Shown: positions 1 through 6,026, counted from the stretch's first letter. The stretch: DNA of 6,283 nt from Gammaproteobacteria bacterium UBA3067 (GCA_002366835.1 DFBZ01000024.1:1-6283), one strand, 5' to 3'. Notes: a model not told the origin generated them from the letters alone. Made by a program: numbers and translations.

Positions 1-120
1 CTCCTTAAATGGTGCCACAAGCACTGAGACTACTACCACGATGATTCATCATGCATCGGGAACGCGGCAAGTTCTGCTACCTGGGTTACACATAGACAGT
101 GCGGAAACGAGGGAGAGGGA
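1..120. other. Unassigned left edge
   Basis: I recognise no gene here. A plus-strand frame is open from the window edge at base 2 to a TAG at 188-190, about 62 codons, but it has no visible start, resembles no family I know, and runs antisense to the decayed Crp/Fnr gene. It is therefore more likely chance than coding. Minus-strand frames are short and broken. The stretch may be further debris, or the tail of something beyond the edge. Confidence 0.4.
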
Positions 121-271
121 TCAGAGGGTGTTTTTGCTGCATGATTGTGCCCATGAAGCATTGTTTTTTTGCAGCACTTCCAGCTCCTAGATTACCAATT
201 TGCCACGCTGGATCACGATCATACCTTCGTGCTGCCAGTGCTTCGTGGGAAAGGTCGTGAATCAGGGGAAG
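121..271 (-). pseudogene. 3' remnant of a second Crp/Fnr-family regulator gene
   Basis: Two short reading frames together spell the C-terminal DNA-binding domain of a Crp/Fnr protein. Bases 271-233 read LPLIHDLSHEALA, matching PRLINDLSHESLA of the intact neighbour. A second frame, bases 243-190, reads KHWQHEGMIVIQRGKLVI, matching the neighbour's QHWKQEGIVDAHRGYLMV. A TAG at 187-189 follows, then ELEVLQK, and the frame closes at a TGA at 121-123. Everything between helix 1 of the helix-turn-helix and the wing is missing, including the recognition helix. The join lies in GCACTGGCAG (bases 232-241), which fits both flanks, so a deletion of about 53 bp between copies of this motif explains the frameshift. 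Over the 11 codons I compared, 9 residues agree but only about 70% of bases, with most differences at third positions. It is therefore an old paralogue that decayed later, not a fresh copy. The N-terminal two thirds are absent. Confidence 0.75.
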
Positions 272-1008
272 CGCGATGACACTTTATCAGCATCGCGGAT
301 CAGCCTGCGCTCCGCCCGCTGGGTCAGCTCGTTGAGTTTTTCCACCATCAGGTAGCCCCGATGGGCATCGACGATACCCTCCTGTTTCCAATGCTGTAGC
401 TGGCGGTTGACGACAACGCGTACGCTGCCGATCATTTCCGCCAAAGATTCATGGGAGAGGTCGTTGATCAATCGGGGTTCGGTGTGCACAGGTGTTGTTT
501 CATCAACATGACGCAAAATCAGCCGCGCCAGGCGGGCCTCGGTGTCGTACAGGGCCAGATCGGTGGCCAAGTTCGCCAGAGCGCTCATCTGCTGGCCAAT
601 GTAAGGTAACAGCGCGCGATTAAAATCAGGATGCTCGTCTATCCACTGTCGCGCCTCGACCATAGGCATACTTAGCAGCGAAGCATCATCCAGGGTCTCC
701 AGCATGACATCGTGGGACTGACCGTCGAGCAGACTGAAGAGACAAAATCCGTCACCAGGACCGTATAGAAATAGAGTGATCATACGGCCGCTCTCCGGAT
801 TGCTGCGCCCCAAGCGCACCCTCCCCGACAACAAGATGTGGAAACGCTGCCAAGTATCCTCCAGCGGTAGCAGACGCCTGTGTTTCCATGTCTCGCGACG
901 GCTGCGCTGGAGGATATCCGCCAGCGCAAGCTCGTCAAGCTGGCCAAACAGCTTTGATGCCTTGAGACACTGCAGGCTATCGGCATAAAAAGGGGATTCA
1001 GGCATCAT
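262..1008 (-). CDS. Crp/Fnr-family transcriptional regulator
   Basis: The 248-residue product has the Crp/Fnr layout: an N-terminal cyclic-nucleotide-binding-like beta-barrel (about residues 17-115, with LLSGRVRLGR and YGPGDGFCLFSLL), a long dimerisation helix (about 130-165) and a C-terminal winged helix-turn-helix (about 182-225, LSHESLAEMIGSVRVVVNRQ). It is a cytoplasmic DNA-binding regulator. The phosphate-binding pattern of true cAMP receptors (FGE...R.A) is not seen, and there are only two cysteines (C14 and C89), too few for an Fnr-type iron-sulfur cluster; so the effector is unknown. In the recognition helix, R197 and R202 match the two arginines of Crp, but V198 stands where Crp and Fnr have their base-reading glutamate. 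The start is ATG-ATG. The first ATG has AAGGA nine bases upstream (1018-1022). The residues after about 231 exceed the usual family end, and the last codons and TGA lie inside the remnant paralogue downstream. Its higher G+C than glgBA suggests a different origin. The target genes cannot be told from this window. Confidence 0.9.
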   Translation of the reverse strand: MMPESPFYADSLQCLKASKLFGQLDELALADILQRSRRETWKHRRLLPLEDTWQRFHILLSGRVRLGRSNPESGRMITLFLYGPGDGFCLFSLLDGQSHDVMLETLDDASLLSMPMVEARQWIDEHPDFNRALLPYIGQQMSALANLATDLALYDTEARLARLILRHVDETTPVHTEPRLINDLSHESLAEMIGSVRVVVNRQLQHWKQEGIVDAHRGYLMVEKLNELTQRAERRLIRDADKVSSRFP

Positions 1009-1058
1009 GTGTGGTCTTCCTTGTTCACTGGAAAGGTTGGGCGCGGCAACACTGCCAC

Positions 1059-1443
1059 GTTCATCTCTTCGCTAGCTAGGTATGACGAGAAACAACGCAC
1101 CGCCACCTCTGTGGATATTGGGCAGGATGCCGTGTTTACCAGCCTCAGCAGCCATTGATAGCCGCCTGAAGCGTAAGGACTTCCTAGATCGGAATGAACG
1201 ACAACCCTCCTTTTATAGCTCTTACGCCATATAACCATCGTCAATGCCACCTCGACCAACGCAGTATTATTTTTGTCAGGTATCGCGCTGGCTTACGTCG
1301 AACTGACGCTGTAATCGGTTGGGTACCCGTGTCAGGGTGTTTTTAGAATCAGTAGTTATCACAAATTTCCTGGCCAATTCCGATTTAATGCCATGTGCTC
1401 ACATTATCCTAACGACACGAATAACACCCGCATGTACGCCGCT
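1059..1443 (-). pseudogene. Decayed IS3-family transposase (OrfB) fragment
   Basis: This is the central part of an IS3-family OrfB (rve-type DDE integrase core), broken by stops and frameshifts. The first frame (1443-1279) reads SGVHAGVIRVVRIM, a TGA at 1399-1401, then AHGIKSELARKFV, TTDSKNTL and LQRQFDVSQRD. It matches the usual 'RvrRLMrahGIk...KF..TTDSkh.lpvapNll.RqF.v' block up to a TGA at 1276-1278. The following segment that normally carries the first catalytic aspartate (W..DITY) is missing. A second frame from about 1283 reads PDKNNTALVEVALTMVIWRK, then VVVHSDLGSPYASGGYQ (classic HSDrGsQYas, with the second catalytic Asp at 1188-1190), and finally VRCFSSYLASEEMN, which corresponds to the AVERFFSSLK block with the catalytic glutamate lost. 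No terminal inverted repeats or target duplication were found. It cannot encode an active transposase. The open frame 1005-1259 is the tail of this wreck. Confidence 0.8.
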
Positions 1444-1458
1444 CTATGATTTCGACTC

Positions 1459-1554
1459 TACTCCTTGATGAAAGCATACTTCACTTAAAACCTCTTGCAA
1501 AGATAGATTGATCACAGCTCGTGCCTCAGTCAAAGAACTGAACCACCACCGATC
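1459..1554 (-). pseudogene. C-terminal scrap of a second IS3-family OrfB
   Basis: One uninterrupted frame reads DRWWFSSLTEARAVINL, then LQEV..SEV and HQGV. IS3-family OrfB proteins end with a block of the form 'h.WF.sL.eAr..Ie.Wr.dYN.vRPH..L'. The first half fits well. The second half fits only if the WR, DYN and RP positions have mutated and one codon has been inserted; TGC-TTT where CGC-CCT would be expected is consistent with C-to-T change. It lies upstream of the central OrfB piece on the same strand, in reverse of the order within one transposase, so it must come from a different IS copy or from a rearrangement. It is short, so coincidence is not excluded. Confidence 0.55.
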
Positions 1555-1581
1555 CGGACACACACTACAGATAATAAAATT

Positions 1582-1602
1582 AAAAATGGCACTAACAGTG
1601 CC
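1582..1602 (-). terminator. Intrinsic terminator, minus strand
   Basis: Read on the minus strand, GGCACT-GTT-AGTGCC forms a 6-bp perfect stem with a 3-base loop, followed at once by ATTTTTAATTTT. On the plus strand there is no U-tract, so it acts only on leftward transcripts. It lies about 450 bp beyond the glgA stop with IS debris between. It may be the original end of the glgBA transcript, displaced by IS insertion, or the end of something since lost. Confidence 0.6.
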
Positions 1603-1706
1603 GCTAGTATGTTAAAGGCATCTCTAAAAATTAGAATATTTATTCGAGAGCAAGGAAGCACCGCGCGGAAACATTCATCCCAATCACGCCTGATAGAACT
1701 AAAAAT
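1603..1706. other. Short gene-free stretch between IS debris
   Basis: This AT-rich spacer lies between the orphan terminator and the recognisable part of the IS1380-family remnant. The plus-strand frame of that remnant is open from 1635, so part of the spacer may be a more strongly diverged N-terminal portion of the same transposase. GGCATCTCTAAAAATTAG near 1617-1634 has the look of an IS end, but I could not pair it with an inverted copy. Confidence 0.3.
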
Positions 1707-2004
1707 ACCCCACAGGCAAGTACGTTAGGCGTATGGCTTCGAAAAATAGGCGACAAAAAAAGCAACTTCTCAGCATTAGAAGAAGAAAATAACGTGCTTT
1801 TATAATCAGCCCTTCATAAATGTAACCGCATTACCCTTGATATTAATGCAAGCGAAATAATTTCCAACAAAGCCGTTGCAGAATGGACCAACAAAATAAA
1901 CAAAGGTCTTATGCCGATAGTGAGCCATACCGCTGAAATAGCGATAGATTGTTGCCTGTAATTTTCGCGCGGGCAGTGCCTCTCCATCACGAGAAAACCT
2001 GGAA
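1707..2004 (+). pseudogene. Decayed IS1380-family transposase fragment
   Basis: The plus-strand frame from about 1707 reads TPQASTLGVWLRKIGDKKSN, then FSALEEENNVLL, a TAA at 1803-1805, then SALHKCNRITLDINASEII, SNKAVAEW, NKGLMPIVSHTAE and a TAA at 1959-1961. After a one-base shift the next frame (1963-2004) gives FRAGSASPSRENLE. Together these follow the IS1380-type DDE transposase pattern 'psa.tlgdWLRrmG...gl..l..vn..ll..al...r.TLDiDAteI...K..A.wtYkgnkGYmPmvGhlaE...l..eFReGNasP...nLeF'. The second Asp of the DiD motif is Asn (GAT to AAT). The frame stays open upstream to 1635, but I see no similarity there. Both ends are missing and I found no inverted repeats. It runs head-on towards the glgA 3' end. 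The minus-strand 71-codon frame at 1806-2021 is its antisense shadow. Confidence 0.75.
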
Positions 2005-2008
2005 TCTA

Positions 2009-2045
2009 GCAGAGCCAGCACACCTGCCTATTACACTGACTCTGC
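2009..2045 (-). other. Stem-loop just after the glgA stop codon
   Basis: In the minus-strand transcript, GCAGAGUCAG (2045-2036) pairs with CUGGCUCUGC (2018-2009): ten pairs with one G-U wobble, around a 17-base loop. The hairpin begins six bases after the glgA TAG. In a plus-strand transcript the same position would be a C-A mismatch, so the structure favours the glgA message. No U-tract follows, so it is more likely a 3'-end stabilising structure or part of a factor-dependent terminator than a classical intrinsic terminator. Confidence 0.45.
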
Positions 2046-2051
2046 ACTACC

Positions 2052-3587
2052 CTAGCTCATTTCTGGTGTTTGGTGTTTACGACCACTGGCTCTCGCTTCT
2101 TTGACAACCCTTTCTTCCCTTGACGCAGGGTTAGCATCCAGCGAACCATTCCCGACCATCGCTTCTTCGTATAAGCGCAGATAGGCTGCCGCACTTTCTT
2201 GCCAGCTAAACTCTTGCGCCATACCGCGGCGGCGTAACTTTAGCCACAGCGCTTTGTTTTGATATGCACTTAATGCACGCTTAAGGCCTATCTCCACTTC
2301 ATCCGCATCTGCTTGCGCTATTAAAAAACCGGTAGCCAGTGCTCCATCAGCAGCATCAATTACTGTATCGGCGAGCCCTCCGGTTTTACATACCACTGGG
2401 ACGGTGCCATAACGCAAGCTATACATTTGATTCAAGCCGCAAGGTTCATAGCGCGAAGGCATAAGAAAAATATCGGCACCGGCTTCAATACGGTGCGCCA
2501 AACCTTCATCGTAACCGGTTTTGATACCGACCTTATCCGGAAACTGCTCTGCCAGTGCTTCTAGCTCTTCTTCGATGTTTGTATCGCCACTACCTAAAAT
2601 AGCCCACTGCACAGGCTCGTGACTAAAGCGGCGAATCTGCTCTATCACCAAGTCAATGCCCTTTTGATGCGCAAAACGACTAACGACACCAATAACAGGG
2701 AGTTTACCATCATTATTAAGCCCCATTTCTTTTTGAAGAACAGTCTTGTTCAATCGTTTATTTTTTAGCGTTCTCTGGTCATAAGGGTGTTTTATATATT
2801 TGTCGCTTTTGGGGTCCCATGAAGAATAATCAACACCATTTAATATCCCACTTAGTTCGGTCGCACGAAAATTTAACAAACCATCAAGACCGCAGCCCTT
2901 ATCACTATTTTTTATTTCTTCCGCATAAGTGGGGCTCACCGTTGCCACACGATTTGAAAAAACAATCCCCCCTTTCAGAAAAGAAAAGTTACCATGAAAC
3001 TCCAGCGCCTCGTAATGCCACCAAGATTCAGGCAGTTTTAAAGGATCAAAAATATGGCGCATGTAAATGCCTTGGTAGGCAATATTATGAATCGTAAAAA
3101 TGCTAGCAGGTGGGTTAGCTTCCAGTGATAACAAAGCTGGAATAAGCCCTGTTTGCCAATCATTACAGTGTACGACATCAGGCTTCCAATCAGGCATTGT
3201 TCGCCCCATCGCAATTTCACACGCGACACGACAAAGCAGTGCAAAACGATAGGCATTATCATCCCAGTCCTGCTTGTGCGAGTCCTTATATGGCCCACCC
3301 TCCCTATCAAAAAGTGATGGCGCATCCAGCAAGCAAATATTCTGCCCAGTTGAAGAGATGCTTCCAACAAGCAATTCGATAGTTTCATCAAAATAATCAC
3401 TATTAATCGTCGCTATATTTCTCAAGGGCTTAAAGTGTTTCTTAACACCCCGATAAGCAGGAAGAAGGGTAAGTACATCCTCACCTTTATTTTGTAAGGC
3501 AAGGGGTAAACTAGAGGAGATATCAGCCAAGCCACCGGTTTTTATTAGCGGCCAGCACTCGCTGGTAACAAATAGAACTTTCGACAT
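2052..3587 (-). CDS. glgA: Glycogen synthase, ADP-glucose type
   Basis: GlgA (EC 2.4.1.21, GT5 family) transfers glucose from ADP-glucose to the non-reducing end of an alpha-1,4-glucan in the cytoplasm. The 511-residue protein has both GT-B lobes. The N-terminal lobe (about 1-250) holds KTGGLAD with the ADP-glucose-binding K16, and TIHN with H167. The C-terminal lobe (about 251-475) holds SRFAHQKG with R304 and K309, and the retaining-GT motif RYEPCGLNQ with E381. These match the E. coli residues K15, H161, R300, K305 and E377. The body ends near residue 477, about where E. coli GlgA stops. A further 34 or so polar residues (GSLDANPASREERVVKEARA onward) form a tail I do not recognise. The ATG has GGAG six bases upstream (3594-3597) and begins with the normal MSKVLFVTSE, so the start is secure. 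It lies 57 bp after glgB on the same strand with no terminator between, implying co-transcription. Confidence 0.97.
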   Translation of the reverse strand: MSKVLFVTSECWPLIKTGGLADISSSLPLALQNKGEDVLTLLPAYRGVKKHFKPLRNIATINSDYFDETIELLVGSISSTGQNICLLDAPSLFDREGGPYKDSHKQDWDDNAYRFALLCRVACEIAMGRTMPDWKPDVVHCNDWQTGLIPALLSLEANPPASIFTIHNIAYQGIYMRHIFDPLKLPESWWHYEALEFHGNFSFLKGGIVFSNRVATVSPTYAEEIKNSDKGCGLDGLLNFRATELSGILNGVDYSSWDPKSDKYIKHPYDQRTLKNKRLNKTVLQKEMGLNNDGKLPVIGVVSRFAHQKGIDLVIEQIRRFSHEPVQWAILGSGDTNIEEELEALAEQFPDKVGIKTGYDEGLAHRIEAGADIFLMPSRYEPCGLNQMYSLRYGTVPVVCKTGGLADTVIDAADGALATGFLIAQADADEVEIGLKRALSAYQNKALWLKLRRRGMAQEFSWQESAAAYLRLYEEAMVGNGSLDANPASREERVVKEARASGRKHQTPEMS

Positions 3588-3644
3588 ATCCCTCTCCGTT
3601 GGAATTTTTTTGCGCTTCGTAAAGTACCGGTCTTTTCGAACTGG

Positions 3645-5888
3645 TTAATTTGAAGAACAAAGCTTTAATATCAGGCCCGCCAAAGGTGGCAAGGTTATTT
3701 TAATAGACTGAGAAAAACCCATCGTTTTTACATCTTCAGTAAAAATATGACGACCATTGCTCACATTACTACCTTGATAATAACTGGAATCAGTATTAAT
3801 CACTTCTTCATATACACCCACCTCAGGCACACCAATACGATAGCCCTCACGCACTTCGGGTGTAAAATTTAACACCACAACAAATTCGTCCCCTTCACAC
3901 TTGCGCAAATATGAAATAACAGACTGCGTGCTGTCATGACAATCAATCCATTGAAAGCCCGTTTCAGTGAAATCAAAATAGTACAAAGCCGGTTCGGATC
4001 TGTAAAGAAAATTAAGATCTCTGACCAGAAGCTGTACACCCTGATTAAAATCCCTCTCGAGTAGAGACCAGTCCAAGGCTTTGTTATGATTCCATTCATC
4101 TGACTGCGCGAACTCGCCGCCCATAAATAGTAATTTTTTCCCAGGCTGTGTATAGAGGTAAATAAATAACAAACGTAGGTTGGCGAAACGTTGCCACTCG
4201 TCCCCGGGCATTTTATTTAATAATGAGCGCTTGCCATGTACCACCTCATCATGGGACAAGGGCAGAATAAAATTTTCTGTAAAAGCATAAAGCAGACCAA
4301 AGGTAAGCTGATCATGGTGGTACTTACGATAGATACTGTCTTTTGAGAAATAATCGAGACTATCGTTCATCCAGCCCATATTCCATTTCATGGAAAAGCC
4401 TAAACCACCTAAATAAACTGGCCGCGACACCATGGGCCACGAAGTGGATTCCTCCGCCATAACCAAGCAGCCAGGGTGCTCTTTGTGCAAAATAGTATTC
4501 AGCTCCCTTAAGAAGCTGACGGCTTCCAGGTTTTCGTTTCCACCAAATTCATTGGGAATCCACTCATCTCCGTTACGAGAATAATCCAGATAAAGCATGG
4601 AAGCCACTGCATCCACCCGCAGACCATCGATATGGAATTCATCAAGCCAATAAAAGGCGCTAGATAACAAGAAGTTCCTCACCTCTGTTCTGCCATAATT
4701 AAATATCAGTGTCCCCCAATCCCGGTGCTCACCCTTAAGAGGATCTTCGTGCTCGTAAACTGCGGTGCCGTCAAAGCGCGCCAAACCATGAGCATCTTTC
4801 GGGAAGTGCGCAGGGACCCAGTCGAGCAGCACGCGGATATTATTTTGATGGCAGCAATCAACAAAATAACGTAAATCATCGGGTGATCCGAAACGACTGC
4901 TTGGCGCAAAAAAACCCGTCACCTGATAACCCCATGAATCATCCAGGGGATGTTCGGTAATCGGCATAAGTTGTATCGCGTTAAAACCTTGCTCACACAC
5001 ATAAGGAATAAGCTGATCGGCTAATGCTCTGTAATTAAGAAAGCCGCCTTGCTCGGAGCGCCGCCAAGACCCCGCATGAATTTCATAAATAGAAAGTGGC
5101 GCATGTAGCCATTTTAGCTCATCTCTGCCTTGCATCCATTCGTGATCCCCCCAGGAATGCTCTACATCATAGGCAACCAGTGATGCGGTGTTCGGTCGCA
5201 TTTCAAAGTGGTTTGCATAGGGGTCACTTTTTAAATGCAGATCACCCGTATCCCGATTGCGAATTTCATACTTATACAAACAGCCCAGCTCCATACCGGG
5301 GATAAAAATTTCCCAAACACCGGTACCACCACGGCTGGTCATCATGTGGATACGGCCATCCCAGCGATTAAAGTCGCCTACCACACTCACGCGTTCGGCA
5401 TTGGGTGCCCATACGGCAAAGCGTACACCCAGAACGCCATCTACCGAACGGCTGTGGCTTCCAAATATTCGATAGGCGTGCCAATGGGCTTGGGAGTTAA
5501 AACGCAGCAGCTCTTGATGATCCAGAATCGTAGAGAAACTATAGGGATCAATATACTCGTGGCTAATTCCTTGTGGGTCGGTGAAGACCAGTGTCGGTGG
5601 TATAGATAAGTCAGTACGATTCCCCTGCCAAACAAAAAGACCTGTTGCGCCAACTTGGGACATTGGCACCAGTTCAGAGCATTCAGCAGAGGTTTTAAGG
5701 CTTAGTTCCGATAAATCAGGGCGAAATACATGCAGAACGACATTATCGTTTTGCACACAGAGTCCAAGTAGTGAATGGGGGTTGTGGTGGCGTGCCGCGA
5801 CAAGCCTTTGCCAGACTTCATTTTCATAGGCATCATTAGATTGTTTCAATTTCTTAACACTAATATTACTTTTCGTTTCTACTAGCAT
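3645..5888 (-). CDS. glgB: 1,4-alpha-glucan branching enzyme
   Basis: GlgB (EC 2.4.1.18, GH13) cuts an alpha-1,4 chain and rejoins it as an alpha-1,6 branch, giving GlgA new chain ends. With the ATG at 5888 the protein is 747 residues, against 728 in E. coli. In order it shows the N1 domain (about 25-115, VAARHHNPHSLLGL), a CBM48 domain (about 150-235, VRFAVWAPNAERVSVVGDFN), the GH13 barrel (about 260-640) and a C-terminal beta domain. Catalytic residues are the nucleophile D426 in GLRVDAVAS, acid/base E479 in MAEEST and D547 in LSHDEVVHG, all offset by 21 from E. coli D405, E458 and D526. The frame is open three codons further, to a TTG at 5897. I prefer the ATG because the only Shine-Dalgarno-like AGGA (5902-5905) is just four bases from the TTG but 13 from the ATG, which is itself long. 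The N-terminal 20 residues before the N1 domain are not typical. It is first gene of a likely glgBA operon. Confidence 0.97.
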   Translation of the reverse strand: MLVETKSNISVKKLKQSNDAYENEVWQRLVAARHHNPHSLLGLCVQNDNVVLHVFRPDLSELSLKTSAECSELVPMSQVGATGLFVWQGNRTDLSIPPTLVFTDPQGISHEYIDPYSFSTILDHQELLRFNSQAHWHAYRIFGSHSRSVDGVLGVRFAVWAPNAERVSVVGDFNRWDGRIHMMTSRGGTGVWEIFIPGMELGCLYKYEIRNRDTGDLHLKSDPYANHFEMRPNTASLVAYDVEHSWGDHEWMQGRDELKWLHAPLSIYEIHAGSWRRSEQGGFLNYRALADQLIPYVCEQGFNAIQLMPITEHPLDDSWGYQVTGFFAPSSRFGSPDDLRYFVDCCHQNNIRVLLDWVPAHFPKDAHGLARFDGTAVYEHEDPLKGEHRDWGTLIFNYGRTEVRNFLLSSAFYWLDEFHIDGLRVDAVASMLYLDYSRNGDEWIPNEFGGNENLEAVSFLRELNTILHKEHPGCLVMAEESTSWPMVSRPVYLGGLGFSMKWNMGWMNDSLDYFSKDSIYRKYHHDQLTFGLLYAFTENFILPLSHDEVVHGKRSLLNKMPGDEWQRFANLRLLFIYLYTQPGKKLLFMGGEFAQSDEWNHNKALDWSLLERDFNQGVQLLVRDLNFLYRSEPALYYFDFTETGFQWIDCHDSTQSVISYLRKCEGDEFVVVLNFTPEVREGYRIGVPEVGVYEEVINTDSSYYQGSNVSNGRHIFTEDVKTMGFSQSIKITLPPLAGLILKLCSSN

Positions 5889-5901
5889 AATGATCAAACA
5901 T

Positions 5902-5905
5902 TCCT
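5902..5905 (-). promoter_or_regulatory. Weak ribosome binding site of glgB
   Basis: The minus strand reads AATAGGAATG just before glgB. AGGA is the only purine-rich match in reach. It lies 13 bases before the ATG at 5888 and four bases before the TTG at 5897. Neither spacing is ideal, so glgB initiation may be weak or the start may be misjudged. Confidence 0.4.
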
Positions 5906-5922
5906 ATTAAGTACGTAACTAT

Positions 5923-5958
5923 CAGTGCCAAGCATAAAAACAGTGCCAAGCATAAAAA
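5923..5958. repeat. Perfect 18-bp tandem duplication
   Basis: CAGTGCCAAGCATAAAAA occurs twice head to tail, at 5923-5940 and 5941-5958, with no differences. It lies 35 to 70 bases upstream of the glgB ATG, and one copy overlaps the T-tract of the adjacent terminator. Exact identity points to a recent replication-slippage event. Each copy carries TTGGCA on the minus strand, a 5-of-6 match to a sigma-70 -35 hexamer, but I find no good -10 at the right distance. Confidence 0.9.
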
Positions 5959-5973
5959 ACCTGCCGCAGGTTT
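5954..5973 (-). terminator. Intrinsic terminator upstream of glgB
   Basis: On the minus strand AAACCTG-CGG-CAGGTTT makes a perfect 7-bp stem with a 3-base loop, and its 3' arm runs into TTTTTTAT. The plus-strand reading has only TTTGAGC after the stem, so it acts on leftward transcripts. It is about 65 bases before the glgB start. It could end a gene to the right of the window, or sit within the glgBA leader as an attenuator, since no gene is visible between it and the edge. Confidence 0.75.
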
Positions 5974-6026
5974 GAGCATATCACTCCATTTATGACAAAT
6001 ATATGTCCGACATTTCAATTCGTTAT

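Noticed and set aside
2..190. An open plus-strand frame at the left edge
   Set aside because: It has no start codon context, resembles no family I know, and lies antisense to the Crp/Fnr remnant over its last third.
1005..1259. An 84-codon minus-strand frame as a small gene
   Set aside because: Its sequence is the tail of the decayed IS3 OrfB (VVVHSDLGSPYAS); it begins mid-domain at a TTG and lacks the other catalytic residues.
1806..2021. A 71-codon minus-strand frame between glgA and the IS debris
   Set aside because: It lies antisense to the IS1380-family remnant, which explains the same bases better. It has a GTG start and no Shine-Dalgarno sequence.
2819..3400. Several frames of 60-120 codons within glgA on both strands
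   Set aside because: All are shadows of glgA, which has complete catalytic motifs across the region.
3588..3644. Possible terminator or promoter between glgB and glgA
   Set aside because: The 57-bp gap has no hairpin with a U-tract and no convincing -35/-10 pair. The ACCGGT near its glgB end is only a 6-bp palindrome.
5096..5829. Overlapping plus-strand and alternative minus-strand frames within glgB
   Set aside because: They are antisense or out-of-frame shadows of the N1 and CBM48 regions of glgB.
5923..5958. Sigma-54 promoter suggested by TTGGCAC in each tandem repeat
   Set aside because: The -24-like TGGCAC is present, but the GC of the -12 element is two bases out of register after the first copy and absent after the second.
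5989..6018. Sigma-70 promoter TTGAAA / CATAAA with an 18-base gap
   Set aside because: The -10 matches only four of six bases and the region is AT-rich, so chance matches are expected. It is mentioned only as the best available candidate.
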